Shown: positions 17,274 through 24,926 of the stretch, in pieces | How positions within the stretch are numbered: the first letter of the stretch is position 1 | Layout: every line of letters starts with the position of its first letter | Assembly: GCF_943371255.1 (NCBI RefSeq) | Contig: NZ_CALRUC010000027.1 | Span: forward strand, 1 to 38,483 | DNA: 38,483 nucleotides | DNA from: Ferrovibrio terrae_B | GTDB lineage: Bacteria > Pseudomonadota > Alphaproteobacteria > Ferrovibrionales > Ferrovibrionaceae | Reading direction: 5' to 3' | Translations under genes and position numbers: made by a program | The notes under the pieces: model-generated | What the model was told of the DNA's origin: nothing | Databases searched by the model: none | What the model saw: the letters and a program-made list of their open reading frames with translations, nothing else

Positions 17274-18152
17274 TCAGCCGGCGGCGAGCAGCTTGGCGTC
17301 GCGCTTGACCACCAGATCGTTGAACAGGCGTGTCATGCGTTGAGCGTCAGGGGCGATGCCGGTGAAGAGCCGGAAGGCCTCGGCGGCCTGATGCACGCAC
17401 ATGCCGGCCCCTGTCACGGTTGCACAGCCTTTCCGGCGGGCTGTATCGATCAGTTCGGTGATCAGAGGCGTATAAACAATATCTGCCACCCAGTGGCTGG
17501 GAGCGATCAATGCAGCATCGATTGCCATGCCGGGATAGCCCATCATGCCGATCGGCGTCGCATTGACGATGCCGGCCACCTTGCCGGCCACAGCGGCCGG
17601 ATCGGCGGCAGCATGGCAAATGTCGGTTGCCGATACCCGGTTGATATCGGCGGCCAGGTCGGCAGCCCGCCCGGTATCCTTGTCGAAAATATGCAGATGG
17701 CGGATGCCAAGATCAACCATGGCCCAGGCAACCGCCTTACCGGCACCTCCGGCGCCCAGCAACAGGGCGGACTGCCCCTTGGCGGCACCCTCACCCAGGG
17801 CTTCCTCGAAGCCGCGCCTGAAGCCAATGCGGTCGGTATTGTAGCCGGTGGTCTTGCCGTCAGCCCCGACCACGACTGTGTTTACGGCACCGATCTCGCG
17901 TGCCTGGGCCGATACCACATGCAGGTGTTTCAGAACCTCTTCCTTGTAGGGATGCGTGACATTGACCCCGGAGAATCCCACGGTGAACAGACTGCCGATC
18001 ACCGCGCCAAGCTCACGCTTCATGATGCCCAGATCCATCAGGTGGTAGAAACCATGCGCGCCCACCGCCGCCATCGCATCCTCATGCAAGGCAGGCGACA
18101 GCGACTTCATGATATTCGTCCCGATCAAGCCTACCAGATATCGATCCGTCAT
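17274..18152 (-). CDS. aroE: Quinate/shikimate dehydrogenase (AroE family)
   Basis: NAD(P)-dependent oxidoreductase interconverting shikimate and 3-dehydroshikimate, or quinate and 3-dehydroquinate; 292 residues. Seen: substrate motif SLSPALHEDAM, catalytic Lys in NVTHPYKEE, NTDRIGF with the catalytic Asp, dinucleotide motif GAGGAGKAVAWA, NATPIGM, and the C-terminal GAGMCVHQAAEAF with the conserved Gln. The HPYK form and the neighbours (quiC, TRAP transporter) favour a catabolic enzyme over chorismate biosynthesis. ATG 18150-18152 is used; a GTG nine bases upstream is possible. A copy of the shared inverted repeat lies 28-48 bases upstream, so its expression is likely controlled by the TetR protein. 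Confidence 0.92.
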   Translation of the reverse strand: MTDRYLVGLIGTNIMKSLSPALHEDAMAAVGAHGFYHLMDLGIMKRELGAVIGSLFTVGFSGVNVTHPYKEEVLKHLHVVSAQAREIGAVNTVVVGADGKTTGYNTDRIGFRRGFEEALGEGAAKGQSALLLGAGGAGKAVAWAMVDLGIRHLHIFDKDTGRAADLAADINRVSATDICHAAADPAAVAGKVAGIVNATPIGMMGYPGMAIDAALIAPSHWVADIVYTPLITELIDTARRKGCATVTGAGMCVHQAAEAFRLFTGIAPDAQRMTRLFNDLVVKRDAKLLAAG

Positions 18153-18180
18153 GACCCGCACTCACTCAATTCAAATAATG

Positions 18181-18200
18181 AACGTACCAGTTCGTACATT
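18181..18200. promoter_or_regulatory. Operator site A (AACGTAC-N6-GTACATT) before aroE
   Basis: Seven-base arms AACGTAC and GTACATT flank six bases (CAGTTC), with one arm mismatch. It lies between the TetR gene and aroE. The same 20-bp pattern recurs at 22888, 22921 and 23025, before the TRAP operon. A wider 24-bp dyad (18177-18200) is also present here. Confidence 0.7.
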
Positions 18201-18234
18201 TTAATCCTGTTGCTGCGCATATGTCGCATCCAGA

Positions 18235-18984
18235 TTAACGCTTTACGAACCGGACAATCTGCTCGATGACATTCTCACGCCGCTCACGCACCGATTTCGC
18301 ACTGGTCATGTCGCGGTCGAAGATGAGCGAAAAGGTATGGCGGTTCGATACGTTGAAAAAGCACAGCGCGCTGATCGCCCAGTGTATCTCAATCGGATCA
18401 AGACCCGTGCGGAAAACCTTGCCGGCACAGCCGCGCTCGTAGATCCGGCGGACCGCGGCAATGGCGGGGACGTTGAGAGTGCGGATTTTCTTCGACTGGG
18501 CCAGATACTTACCCTTATGGATATTCTCGTTCATCACCAGACTGATGAAATCCTGGTTCGAGCCTTCATAATCATACGTGAACCCCACCAGGCGCCGCAG
18601 CGCGGCCTCGGGTTCCAGATGATCGAGGTCGAGCTGGGTTTCAATCGCGCGAATCTTGCTGTAGGCGTCTTCAAGAACAGCCACATACAGGCCCTCCTTG
18701 CCGCCGAAGTAGTAGTAGACCATCCGCTTGCTGGTATGGGTGCGGGCCGCGATCTCGTCGATACGGGCACCGCTCAGGCCCTTGGCGGAGAATTCCTTGG
18801 TCGCGACATCCAGGATGTTGCGCTTGACCTTCTCCGGGTCATTCGTGCGGCTGCTCTGGCGGGGCGCATTGACGGTTACGGCCTTGGTGGCCTTGCGCCG
18901 CCGCTGCGGTGCAACCCTGCTCATCGCGCCTGCCTTACGCTTCGCCATTCGACTGTCGCCCTTTTGCTCTGTATCGGGTGTCAT
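18235..18984 (-). CDS. TetR-family transcriptional regulator
   Basis: A 249-residue repressor. Seen: a lysine/arginine-rich N-terminal tail (KRK, QRRRKATKAV), then the helix-turn-helix segment FSAKGLSGARIDEIAARTHTSKRMVYYYFGGKEGLY, and a C-terminal ligand-binding domain. Internal Met starts exist at 18984 and 18948. The former is preferred because AGGGA lies just upstream and it begins four bases after the esterase stop; the domain is intact in both. It lies between the TRAP/esterase genes and the aroE operon, both preceded by the same inverted repeat. Its likely role is to repress both until quinate, shikimate or a product is bound. Confidence 0.92.
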   Translation of the reverse strand: MTPDTEQKGDSRMAKRKAGAMSRVAPQRRRKATKAVTVNAPRQSSRTNDPEKVKRNILDVATKEFSAKGLSGARIDEIAARTHTSKRMVYYYFGGKEGLYVAVLEDAYSKIRAIETQLDLDHLEPEAALRRLVGFTYDYEGSNQDFISLVMNENIHKGKYLAQSKKIRTLNVPAIAAVRRIYERGCAGKVFRTGLDPIEIHWAISALCFFNVSNRHTFSLIFDRDMTSAKSVRERRENVIEQIVRFVKR

Positions 18985-18988
18985 GTCC

Positions 18989-19933
18989 CTATACCGCATA
19001 GAGCCGGCGTAACCAATTGCAAGCCGCATCAAATTCCCGACGGACGGCCTGGGAATACTGCATGGCCCTCAAATACCCGTGAATCAGTCCCGCTCCCGTC
19101 CGCAGCTCCACCGGCACCCCGCTCCGGCTCAGCACATCCGCATAGGCCAGCCCCTCATCCAGTAGTGGGTCATTCTCGGCAACCGCGACAAAGGCCGGGG
19201 GCAGACGATGGTGATTCGGGGCCCGCAAAGGCGCCACCAGGGCGCTTTGATTGCGCACATCATCACTGCCGCAATATAGGGTCCAGGTCTGCTGCACCGC
19301 AGCAGTGGTGATGATCGGTCCGTTGGCATTCCGGGTGTAGGACGGCCGCGTGAGGTCGGTATCCACAACCGGATAAAACAGCAATTGCCCTTTCAGACTC
19401 TGGGGCCGGTCGCGGAAAACCAGGGCCATCACGGCCGCAAGATTGGCACCGGCACTGTCGCCGCCGACACTGACGGCATCGGCCCGGATCGCCAGGTCGG
19501 AAGCGCTCTCGAAGACCCAGTACACCACGGTCTCGCAGTCCATGACCGCAGCCGGGAAAGGCCGTTCGGGCGCCAGGGAATAGTCCACGCTGACGACGGT
19601 TTGACCGGTCTTGGCGACAATCCCGACGGCGATCTCGTCATGCGTCTCGGGGCTGCCCTGCATGAAACCGCCACCATGCATGTAGATCAGACAGGGGGCC
19701 AGATCATTCTGAACCTTTCGGAACACCACAACCCTGACCGTACGCAGGCCGTGCCGCGCCACCATGACCTTTGATTCTATACCCGCTGGCAGCGGCTGCC
19801 GGGCATCGGCCGAGATGCGATCAATGATGGCCCGGCGATCCTGCGCCGAGGCATCCGGCGCCAATCCCGACCAGGCGTCGCGCCACATCTCCAGGAATGG
19901 ACCGAGTTCTGGGTCGATCATTTGCAACGTCAT
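18989..19933 (-). CDS. Alpha/beta hydrolase of the hormone-sensitive-lipase type (esterase)
   Basis: A 314-residue carboxylesterase-like enzyme, with no signal peptide and so probably cytoplasmic. Seen: oxyanion motif MHGGGF (HGGG 86-89), nucleophile in GGDSAG (S160), acid D255 in AENDPLLDEG and H285 in LIHGY, a complete catalytic triad. In this cluster a role in releasing quinate or shikimate from an ester is an attractive inference. It starts 44 bases after dctP, beyond a hairpin with a short U-run, and ends four bases before the TetR start. Confidence 0.92.
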   Translation of the reverse strand: MTLQMIDPELGPFLEMWRDAWSGLAPDASAQDRRAIIDRISADARQPLPAGIESKVMVARHGLRTVRVVVFRKVQNDLAPCLIYMHGGGFMQGSPETHDEIAVGIVAKTGQTVVSVDYSLAPERPFPAAVMDCETVVYWVFESASDLAIRADAVSVGGDSAGANLAAVMALVFRDRPQSLKGQLLFYPVVDTDLTRPSYTRNANGPIITTAAVQQTWTLYCGSDDVRNQSALVAPLRAPNHHRLPPAFVAVAENDPLLDEGLAYADVLSRSGVPVELRTGAGLIHGYLRAMQYSQAVRREFDAACNWLRRLYAV

Positions 19934-19937
19934 CGGT

Positions 19938-19967
19938 AAAAGGCGGGCGGAGCCAGCGGCCCCGCCC
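19938..19967 (-). terminator. Intrinsic terminator/attenuator after dctP
   Basis: On the minus strand, a 10-bp stem GGGCGGGGCC / GGCTCCGCCC (one G-U pair) with a three-base loop is followed by GCCTTTT. It begins about ten bases after the dctP stop and ends before the esterase start. The short U-run suggests partial termination that lowers expression of downstream genes relative to the transporter. Confidence 0.65.
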
Positions 19968-19977
19968 GTCCGAACCC

Positions 19978-20985
19978 TTACTTCTTGCGGATCTGCTCAA
20001 GCTGGCTGAACAGCAGCTTGACCAGTTCCGGATCGTTGGCAGCGGCATACTTATCGACCACCGGCTTGGCGGCGGCACGGAAGCGGGCCTTCTCGGCCGG
20101 GGCGATCTCGTTGACGGTCATGCTGCTCTTCAGCTTGGCCATCAACTCGGTCTCGTCCTTATCGGCGGCTTCGCGCAGATAGGCTTGAGCCGCCGCAGCC
20201 GCATCGGTGATGATCTTGCGCTCATCGGCGTTCAGCTTGTCCCAGGTCGGCTTGCCGAAGACCAGCGTCGAGGCGAACTGGATATGCTGGGTCAGCGACA
20301 GGAACTTCTGCACCTCATACAGCTTGGCCGAAACAATGGTCGTGGCCGGATTTTCCTGGCCGTCGACCGTCTTCTGCTCCAGTGCCGTATAGACCTCGGT
20401 GAACGGCATCGGCACGGCGTTCGAGCCGAGCGCATTGAACAGGTCGATATAGGTCGGCGCCTGCAGCACGCGGATCTTCAGGCCCTTCATGTCCTCAACC
20501 TTGGTGACCGACATCTTGCTGTTGGTCAGGTTACGGAAGCCCGCACCCCAGTAAGCCAGCGGCATCAGGCCCTTGTCAGCGGCCAGTTCAGTCAGCTTCT
20601 TGCCGAACGGGCCATCGAGCAGCTTGGCGGTCTCCGCATTGCTCTCGAAGACGAAGGGCAGGTCCATGAGACCGAACTCCTTCACTACGCTCACCATGAT
20701 GCTGGTGGCAATCAGGGTGGCATCCACCGTGCCGCCGCGCAGCGCCGCCACGGTCTGCACGTCTCCGCCCAGCGTACCGGCCGGGAAGACGGTGACCTTC
20801 AGTTTGCCCTGGCCCTTTTCATTGACCTGGTCGGCAAAATACTTGGCGCCGCGGCCCTGGAAGGTGTCCAGGTTGACGGCAAAGCCGAGCCGCAGGTTAC
20901 GCTCGCGGACCTGGGCTTCGGCTGCCGAGCAGGCGAGACCGGCAGCCAGAATGGCTGCCGCAGTCAGGAATGTCTTGAAACGCAT
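19978..20985 (-). CDS. dctP: TRAP transporter periplasmic solute-binding protein (DctP family)
   Basis: Periplasmic receptor of a TRAP importer, 335 residues. Seen: a Sec signal peptide MRFKTFLTAAAILAAGLACS with cleavage near AEAQ, and the family core MKGLKIRVLQAPTYIDLFNA with the conserved Arg that pairs with the ligand carboxylate. FTEVYTALEQKTVDGQENP follows, also diagnostic. ATG 20983-20985 is chosen for its strong GGGAGGAT ribosome site; a longer in-frame start at 21012 lacks support. It is the third TRAP gene (order Q-M-P). An organic acid such as quinate or shikimate is the likely ligand, judged from the downstream genes. Confidence 0.93.
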   Translation of the reverse strand: MRFKTFLTAAAILAAGLACSAAEAQVRERNLRLGFAVNLDTFQGRGAKYFADQVNEKGQGKLKVTVFPAGTLGGDVQTVAALRGGTVDATLIATSIMVSVVKEFGLMDLPFVFESNAETAKLLDGPFGKKLTELAADKGLMPLAYWGAGFRNLTNSKMSVTKVEDMKGLKIRVLQAPTYIDLFNALGSNAVPMPFTEVYTALEQKTVDGQENPATTIVSAKLYEVQKFLSLTQHIQFASTLVFGKPTWDKLNADERKIITDAAAAAQAYLREAADKDETELMAKLKSSMTVNEIAPAEKARFRAAAKPVVDKYAAANDPELVKLLFSQLEQIRKK

Positions 20986-21018
20986 GGGTAATCCTCCCTT
21001 TTTGGATTTCACTTTTAG

Positions 21019-22302
21019 TTACCGAGCAAAGAAGAAGTTCGCCGGGCCGGTAACAAGCCACGGAAAGACAATCAGCAGGGCCAGAACGATCAACTGCGCG
21101 ACCATGAAGGGCCACACGCCCTTGATCATGTCGTCCATGCTGATTTTGGAAACGCCGGCGACGACATTGAGCACTGTGCCCACCGGCGGCGTGATCAGTC
21201 CGATCGCATTGTTGATGATGAACAAAACGCCGAAATAGACCGGGTCGATGCCCGCCGCCTTGATGACCGGCATGAGGATGGGGGTCAGGATCAGGATGGT
21301 CGGCCCCATGTCCATGGCGGTCCCGACGATCACCACCAGGATCATGATGATGACCATCAGCAGCATCGGCTTGTCGATGAAAGGCTGCACCAGATCGACC
21401 AGCGTGCTGGCGACCTCGGATACCGTGATCAGCCAGGAGGACAGCATGGCGCCAGCAACCAGAAACATGATGACGCTGGTGGTCATCGCCGCCCGCACCA
21501 GGATGCCATAAAGCGCGCCCAGCTTCATTTCGCGGTAAATAACCGTCGCAACGAAGAATGCATAAACGGCAGCAACAACCGCGGCCTCTGTCGGCGTGAA
21601 GATGCCGAATTTGAGGCCCAGCACGATGATCAGCGGCAGGCCGAGTGCCCAGAAACCATCGATAAAGGCCCGCAGAATCTGCGTCGCGTTCTGCCTGGGC
21701 AGGCGCTCGGCATTCTCGCGCTTGGACACCCACCACCAGGCAAAAGACAGGCCGACTGCCAGCAAGATGCCCGGCACGATGCCGGCCAGGAACAGCTTGG
21801 TGATCGAAACGCCGCCGATGACGCCGAAAATCACGAAGCCGATGCTGGGTGGAATGACGGGAGCGATAATGCCAGCGGCGGCAATGAGGCCGCAGGAGCG
21901 CGCCTTGTCATGGCCGGCGCGCACCATCATCGGCACAAGGATGGCGGACAGCACGGCTGCATCGGCAATCGCCGAACCGGACAAGGCCGCCAGGAAGGTG
22001 GCGGCAAGAATTGCGACATAGCCCAGACCGCCTTTGACATGGCCGATCAGAGAAATCGCGACATCGACGATGCGGCGGGACAGGCCACCCGCATTCATGA
22101 TCTCACCCGCCAGAATGAAGAACGGCACGGCCAGCAGCGGGAAGCTGTCGACGCCGTTGATGACATTCTGGGCAACAATCTGCGGATCAAGCAGATCCAG
22201 GTAGTGCATCAGGGCCGCACCGCAGACCAGCAGCGCAAAAGCCAACGGCATGCCGATGGCCATGGCTCCGAGCAGGGAGCCGACGAAAATGGCAATCGTC
22301 AT
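21019..22302 (-). CDS. dctM: TRAP transporter large permease (DctM family)
   Basis: Membrane channel subunit, 427 residues, with about twelve hydrophobic helices, which moves the ligand using the sodium gradient. Seen: PLLAVPFFILAGEIMNAGGLSRRIVDVA, ATFLAALSGSAIADAAVLSAILVPMM, GVIAPVIPPSIGFVIFG-like IIAPVIPPS, and LITPPVGTVLNVVAGVSKI near the C-terminus, all conserved in DctM. The start overlaps the dctQ stop as ATGA. It ends 33 bases before dctP. Confidence 0.94.
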   Translation of the reverse strand: MTIAIFVGSLLGAMAIGMPLAFALLVCGAALMHYLDLLDPQIVAQNVINGVDSFPLLAVPFFILAGEIMNAGGLSRRIVDVAISLIGHVKGGLGYVAILAATFLAALSGSAIADAAVLSAILVPMMVRAGHDKARSCGLIAAAGIIAPVIPPSIGFVIFGVIGGVSITKLFLAGIVPGILLAVGLSFAWWWVSKRENAERLPRQNATQILRAFIDGFWALGLPLIIVLGLKFGIFTPTEAAVVAAVYAFFVATVIYREMKLGALYGILVRAAMTTSVIMFLVAGAMLSSWLITVSEVASTLVDLVQPFIDKPMLLMVIIMILVVIVGTAMDMGPTILILTPILMPVIKAAGIDPVYFGVLFIINNAIGLITPPVGTVLNVVAGVSKISMDDMIKGVWPFMVAQLIVLALLIVFPWLVTGPANFFFAR

Positions 22303-22826
22303 TTCGGCTCTCCCGGCAGGTGCTCTTCACTTTCCGTGATCGTGATCAGCTCTTCGTCGGTCAGCTTGTCGGCGAGTGCGCGGTATAGGTCATAGGCAAT
22401 CATCGGCAGCGCGGAGGCACTGAAAGCGACACCCGCCGCATAAAAGACGCCGCTGGACAGGCCGGAAACCGGGGCCGGAACATCCATATTGATCTGCATT
22501 TGCGTCCAGCTGCCCGAAAGCAGCAGCCAGGTGACATACAGCATCAGGGTCTGGCTGATGATGAGGCATAGGCGCTTGCCGCCCCGCGGCAAGACCATGA
22601 TGAGCGAGTCGAGGCCGAGATGCTGACGTTCGCGCAGGGCCACGGTAGCGCCAAGAAAGGTCAGCCAGACAAAGGCCCAGCGCGAGAGTTCCTCAGAGAC
22701 GCTGATGCCGGAGTTGAAGCCGTAGCGCAGCACCACATTACCGAAAACCATGATGACCATGGCTGATAACAGAACGACCAGAACCAGCTTGAGGAATCGG
22801 AAGTAATAATCAGCCACTGCGCTCAT
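22299..22826 (-). CDS. dctQ: TRAP transporter small permease (DctQ family)
   Basis: Small membrane subunit, 175 residues, with four hydrophobic helices. Seen: VVLRYGFNSGISVSEELSRWAFVWLTFLGA, the classic DctQ segment, followed by LRERQHLGLDSLI. The start ATG 22824-22826 is preceded by GAGGGCTGA. It is the first gene of the TRAP operon, and three copies of the shared operator lie in its 362-base upstream region. Its C-terminus is unusually acidic (TDEELITITESEEHLPGEPK). Confidence 0.93.
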   Translation of the reverse strand: MSAVADYYFRFLKLVLVVLLSAMVIMVFGNVVLRYGFNSGISVSEELSRWAFVWLTFLGATVALRERQHLGLDSLIMVLPRGGKRLCLIISQTLMLYVTWLLLSGSWTQMQINMDVPAPVSGLSSGVFYAAGVAFSASALPMIAYDLYRALADKLTDEELITITESEEHLPGEPK

Positions 22827-22887
22827 TCAGCCCTCGGACGGCGACCTGCAATGGCCGCTTTGACACGTTTCCTCGCCCAACCCGCAT

Positions 22888-22907
22888 AATGTACGGTTTG
22901 GTACATT
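22888..22907. promoter_or_regulatory. Operator site B (AATGTAC-N6-GTACATT)
   Basis: Perfect seven-base arms AATGTAC and GTACATT around GGTTTG. This is the best copy of the four. It starts exactly 33 bases from site C, about three helical turns, so two dimers would bind on the same face. It lies 62 bases upstream of the dctQ start. Confidence 0.75.
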
Positions 22908-22918
22908 TTTGTCCGCGC

Positions 22919-22947
22919 AAAATGTACGAGATGGTTCATTCTGTCAA
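22919..22947 (-). promoter_or_regulatory. Predicted TRAP operon promoter
   Basis: On the minus strand, a perfect TTGACA (plus 22942-22947) is followed by CATTTT after 17 bases or TACATT after 15 bases as the -10 candidate. The weaker -10 match fits a regulated promoter. Operator site C (22921-22940) sits directly between the boxes. Confidence 0.55.
22921..22940. promoter_or_regulatory. Operator site C (AATGTAC-N6-GTTCATT)
   Basis: Arms AATGTAC and GTTCATT around GAGATG, one mismatch from perfect symmetry. It fills the spacer right after the TTGACA box, so a bound protein would block RNA polymerase. Confidence 0.75.
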
Positions 22948-23024
22948 CAACAGCAGAATGATGCAGCGCACCATGGCGATTGCCATTACCGCGCTGGATT
23001 GGGTTTGCATGAGTTTTCGAGGAA

Positions 23025-23044
23025 AATGGACTGCTTAGTACATT
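23025..23044. promoter_or_regulatory. Operator site D (AATGGAC-N6-GTACATT)
   Basis: Arms AATGGAC and GTACATT around TGCTTA, with one mismatch. It is about 100 bases upstream of site C, so it could support DNA looping or an additional promoter. Confidence 0.6.
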
Positions 23045-23188
23045 TTAAAAATGCCCATCAAACCTAGCGGAAAATGCTCGCAGGGTTGCCGCTCGCTGCT
23101 GTGACAGCGTGCATGCCGGGCTCAGTGGCGCCCTGCCGGTGGGGCCGATCACCCTTAACCGGCGTGGCTGGGAATCATGCGCAGGTCA

Positions 23189-24598
23189 TCAGGTCCAGCT
23201 CGGATCGATCGGCTGCACGGCGGGTGCCCGTGCTTCGATCACCTCTGCCGCTGCCAATGCGCTCGCCTCGTCGAAGCGTGCTGAAACCAGTTGCACCCCC
23301 ATCGGCACCGTGCCGACAGACCCGGTCGGCGCCGAAACGCCGGGCAGGCCGAGCGTCGCGGTCTGCAGCATGAAGGCGATTCCCTCCATCGCCCGCCGAG
23401 ACGCCTCCATCCCGCCGAGGTCACCATCGGTCGGCATCGGCGGTACTGCGCTCACGGGCGTCACCAGCACGGGATACTGTTCCAGGAACAAGGTCCAGTC
23501 GCGCAGCAGGGCGGTGCGGCGCTGCAGGGCCTTGAGATAACCTTCGAGATCGAGCTTGGCTGACATCTCGGCGACATCGCCCATGAAACTCTTGATCGCC
23601 GCATCGCCATGTTTTTCCACAAGCGGCAGCAGCGCATAGCGGTTTTCCGACATGATGATCGGACCCCAGAGATCTACGGCCTCAAGCCCGGATGGCGGCC
23701 CGGCCTCCACGACCTCCCAGCCTGCATCCGCCAGCCATGCCGCGGTTTTCCGCAACGCTTCGGCAACGGATGGATGCAGAGCCTTGCCATGGCCGGTCAT
23801 CCATACGGCCGCACGTCGGGCGCGCGGCCCCAGGCCGGTCACCGGCTGGGTCGGCACCTGCCAGACATCGCGCTCATCGCGCGCCGCCATCGCATCGAGC
23901 CCCAGCCGCAGATCGCGGACCGACCGGCTCAGCACGCCCTGAACCGACATCAGCTGTGAGCCGATCAGACGATCCGCACCCGATGGGTTGAAAGCCCCCA
24001 CCCGCCCCATCGTCGGCCGGATGCCAAAAATACCCGTGCAATAGGCGGGATAGCGGACCGAGCCGCCAATGTCATTGCCATGACCGATGGTGCCGATGCC
24101 AGCAGCCACAGCCGAACTGGCACCGCCGCTTGAACCGCCCGAGGTGATTGTCTTGTCCCAGGGATTTAGGGTCAGTCCATGCAACTCGTTGCCGGTAAAC
24201 GCCCGCATGGAAAAAGCCGGGGCATTGGTGCGGCCAATCACCACCGCACCCGCACGCCGCCATGACCGCATCGAGGAACTGTCGCCCGGCGCAATCAAGT
24301 CCTTGAAAGCGGCAACACCGTTATCGGTCGGACGGCCAGTCCAGTCGACATTAATCTTCACTGTTACCGGCACGCCGTGCAGCGCCGGCAGATTCTCCTG
24401 GCTGCGCGTCTTGGCATCGGCCTTGTCCGCCGTCGCCAATGCCTCCTCGCGCAACACATCGACCACGGCATTGAGGCGCGGATTGACGGCATCCAGGCGG
24501 GCAAGGCAGCTCTCGGTCGCTTCCCGCGAACTGAACTGCCCGGTCCTGATGCCATGGGCCGTTGCCGCCGCGTCCAGCTGCCAGATTTCACTCGACAT
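23189..24598 (-). CDS. Amidase-signature family amidohydrolase
   Basis: A 469-residue amidase with the Ser-cisSer-Lys triad: K81 in GVPVTVKINVD, S156 in SGGSSGGASS, and nucleophile S180 in NDIGGSVRYPAYCTGIFG. The spacing of 24 residues between the serines matches the family. It hydrolyses a linear amide to acid and ammonia; the specific substrate is unknown. No signal peptide is seen. Start ATG 24596-24598 has GGGAG upstream. It is separated from the TRAP operon by the operator-rich region and from MarR by 328 bases, so it is probably a single-gene unit. Confidence 0.92.
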   Translation of the reverse strand: MSSEIWQLDAAATAHGIRTGQFSSREATESCLARLDAVNPRLNAVVDVLREEALATADKADAKTRSQENLPALHGVPVTVKINVDWTGRPTDNGVAAFKDLIAPGDSSSMRSWRRAGAVVIGRTNAPAFSMRAFTGNELHGLTLNPWDKTITSGGSSGGASSAVAAGIGTIGHGNDIGGSVRYPAYCTGIFGIRPTMGRVGAFNPSGADRLIGSQLMSVQGVLSRSVRDLRLGLDAMAARDERDVWQVPTQPVTGLGPRARRAAVWMTGHGKALHPSVAEALRKTAAWLADAGWEVVEAGPPSGLEAVDLWGPIIMSENRYALLPLVEKHGDAAIKSFMGDVAEMSAKLDLEGYLKALQRRTALLRDWTLFLEQYPVLVTPVSAVPPMPTDGDLGGMEASRRAMEGIAFMLQTATLGLPGVSAPTGSVGTVPMGVQLVSARFDEASALAAAEVIEARAPAVQPIDPSWT

Positions 24599-24926
24599 TC
24601 CGCTCTCCCAAGGTGGTGGTGGTCTAATATCCCGCCTTGCTCAAGCGTTTCTTCCCTGAAAACTCATAGGCAGTCTGAATGGAGATGTTAGGGCGCATTG
24701 ATATATTTCAGCATCTTACAATAACGCGTCTAGCGCCTCATGTTAGTTCCGTTTGCCTCTGAATGTTAGTCACGGAATAGAATCCGATCCCTAATTTTAG
24801 GGGGACTAACAAAGCCTAGCGGGATATTGCCCCGACCATTGTCGCGTGCAAAGGCAGCTTTTAGCCAACTCGCCGTATGTATGAATCTCGCCAAACCGAT
24901 GCGCGCCGCGGCCCTGGCGGCGGTCG
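24599..24926. other. Intergenic region upstream of the amidase with repeated ATGTTAG motifs
   Basis: No gene is visible between the amidase start and the MarR stop. Three direct copies of ATGTTAG (24685, 24740, 24763) and one inverted copy (24806-24811, CTAACA) occur, along with a CCCTAA-TT-TTAGGG dyad at 24789-24802. The region is more AT-rich than its neighbours and should contain the amidase promoter. Confidence 0.55.
24764..24811. repeat. Inverted repeat TGTTAGTC ... GACTAACA
   Basis: Perfect eight-base arms at 24764-24771 and 24804-24811, separated by 32 bases that contain the CCCTAA/TTAGGG dyad. It could be an operator for the amidase gene. The arm spacing is too long for one simple dimer site, so two half-site pairs or looping would be needed. 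Confidence 0.45.

Larger units (their letters stand above)
22827..23188. other. Regulatory intergenic region upstream of the TRAP operon
   Basis: No gene is visible in these 362 bases between the TRAP operon and the amidase. It contains three copies of the 20-bp inverted repeat, a consensus -35 box on the minus strand, and AT-rich stretches. The part nearest the amidase (23045-23188) has no clear feature. Confidence 0.7.

Noticed and set aside
20985..21012. Longer DctP start at 21012
   Set aside because: It lacks a ribosome-binding site, and the later ATG has a strong GGGAGGAT and begins at a normal signal peptide.
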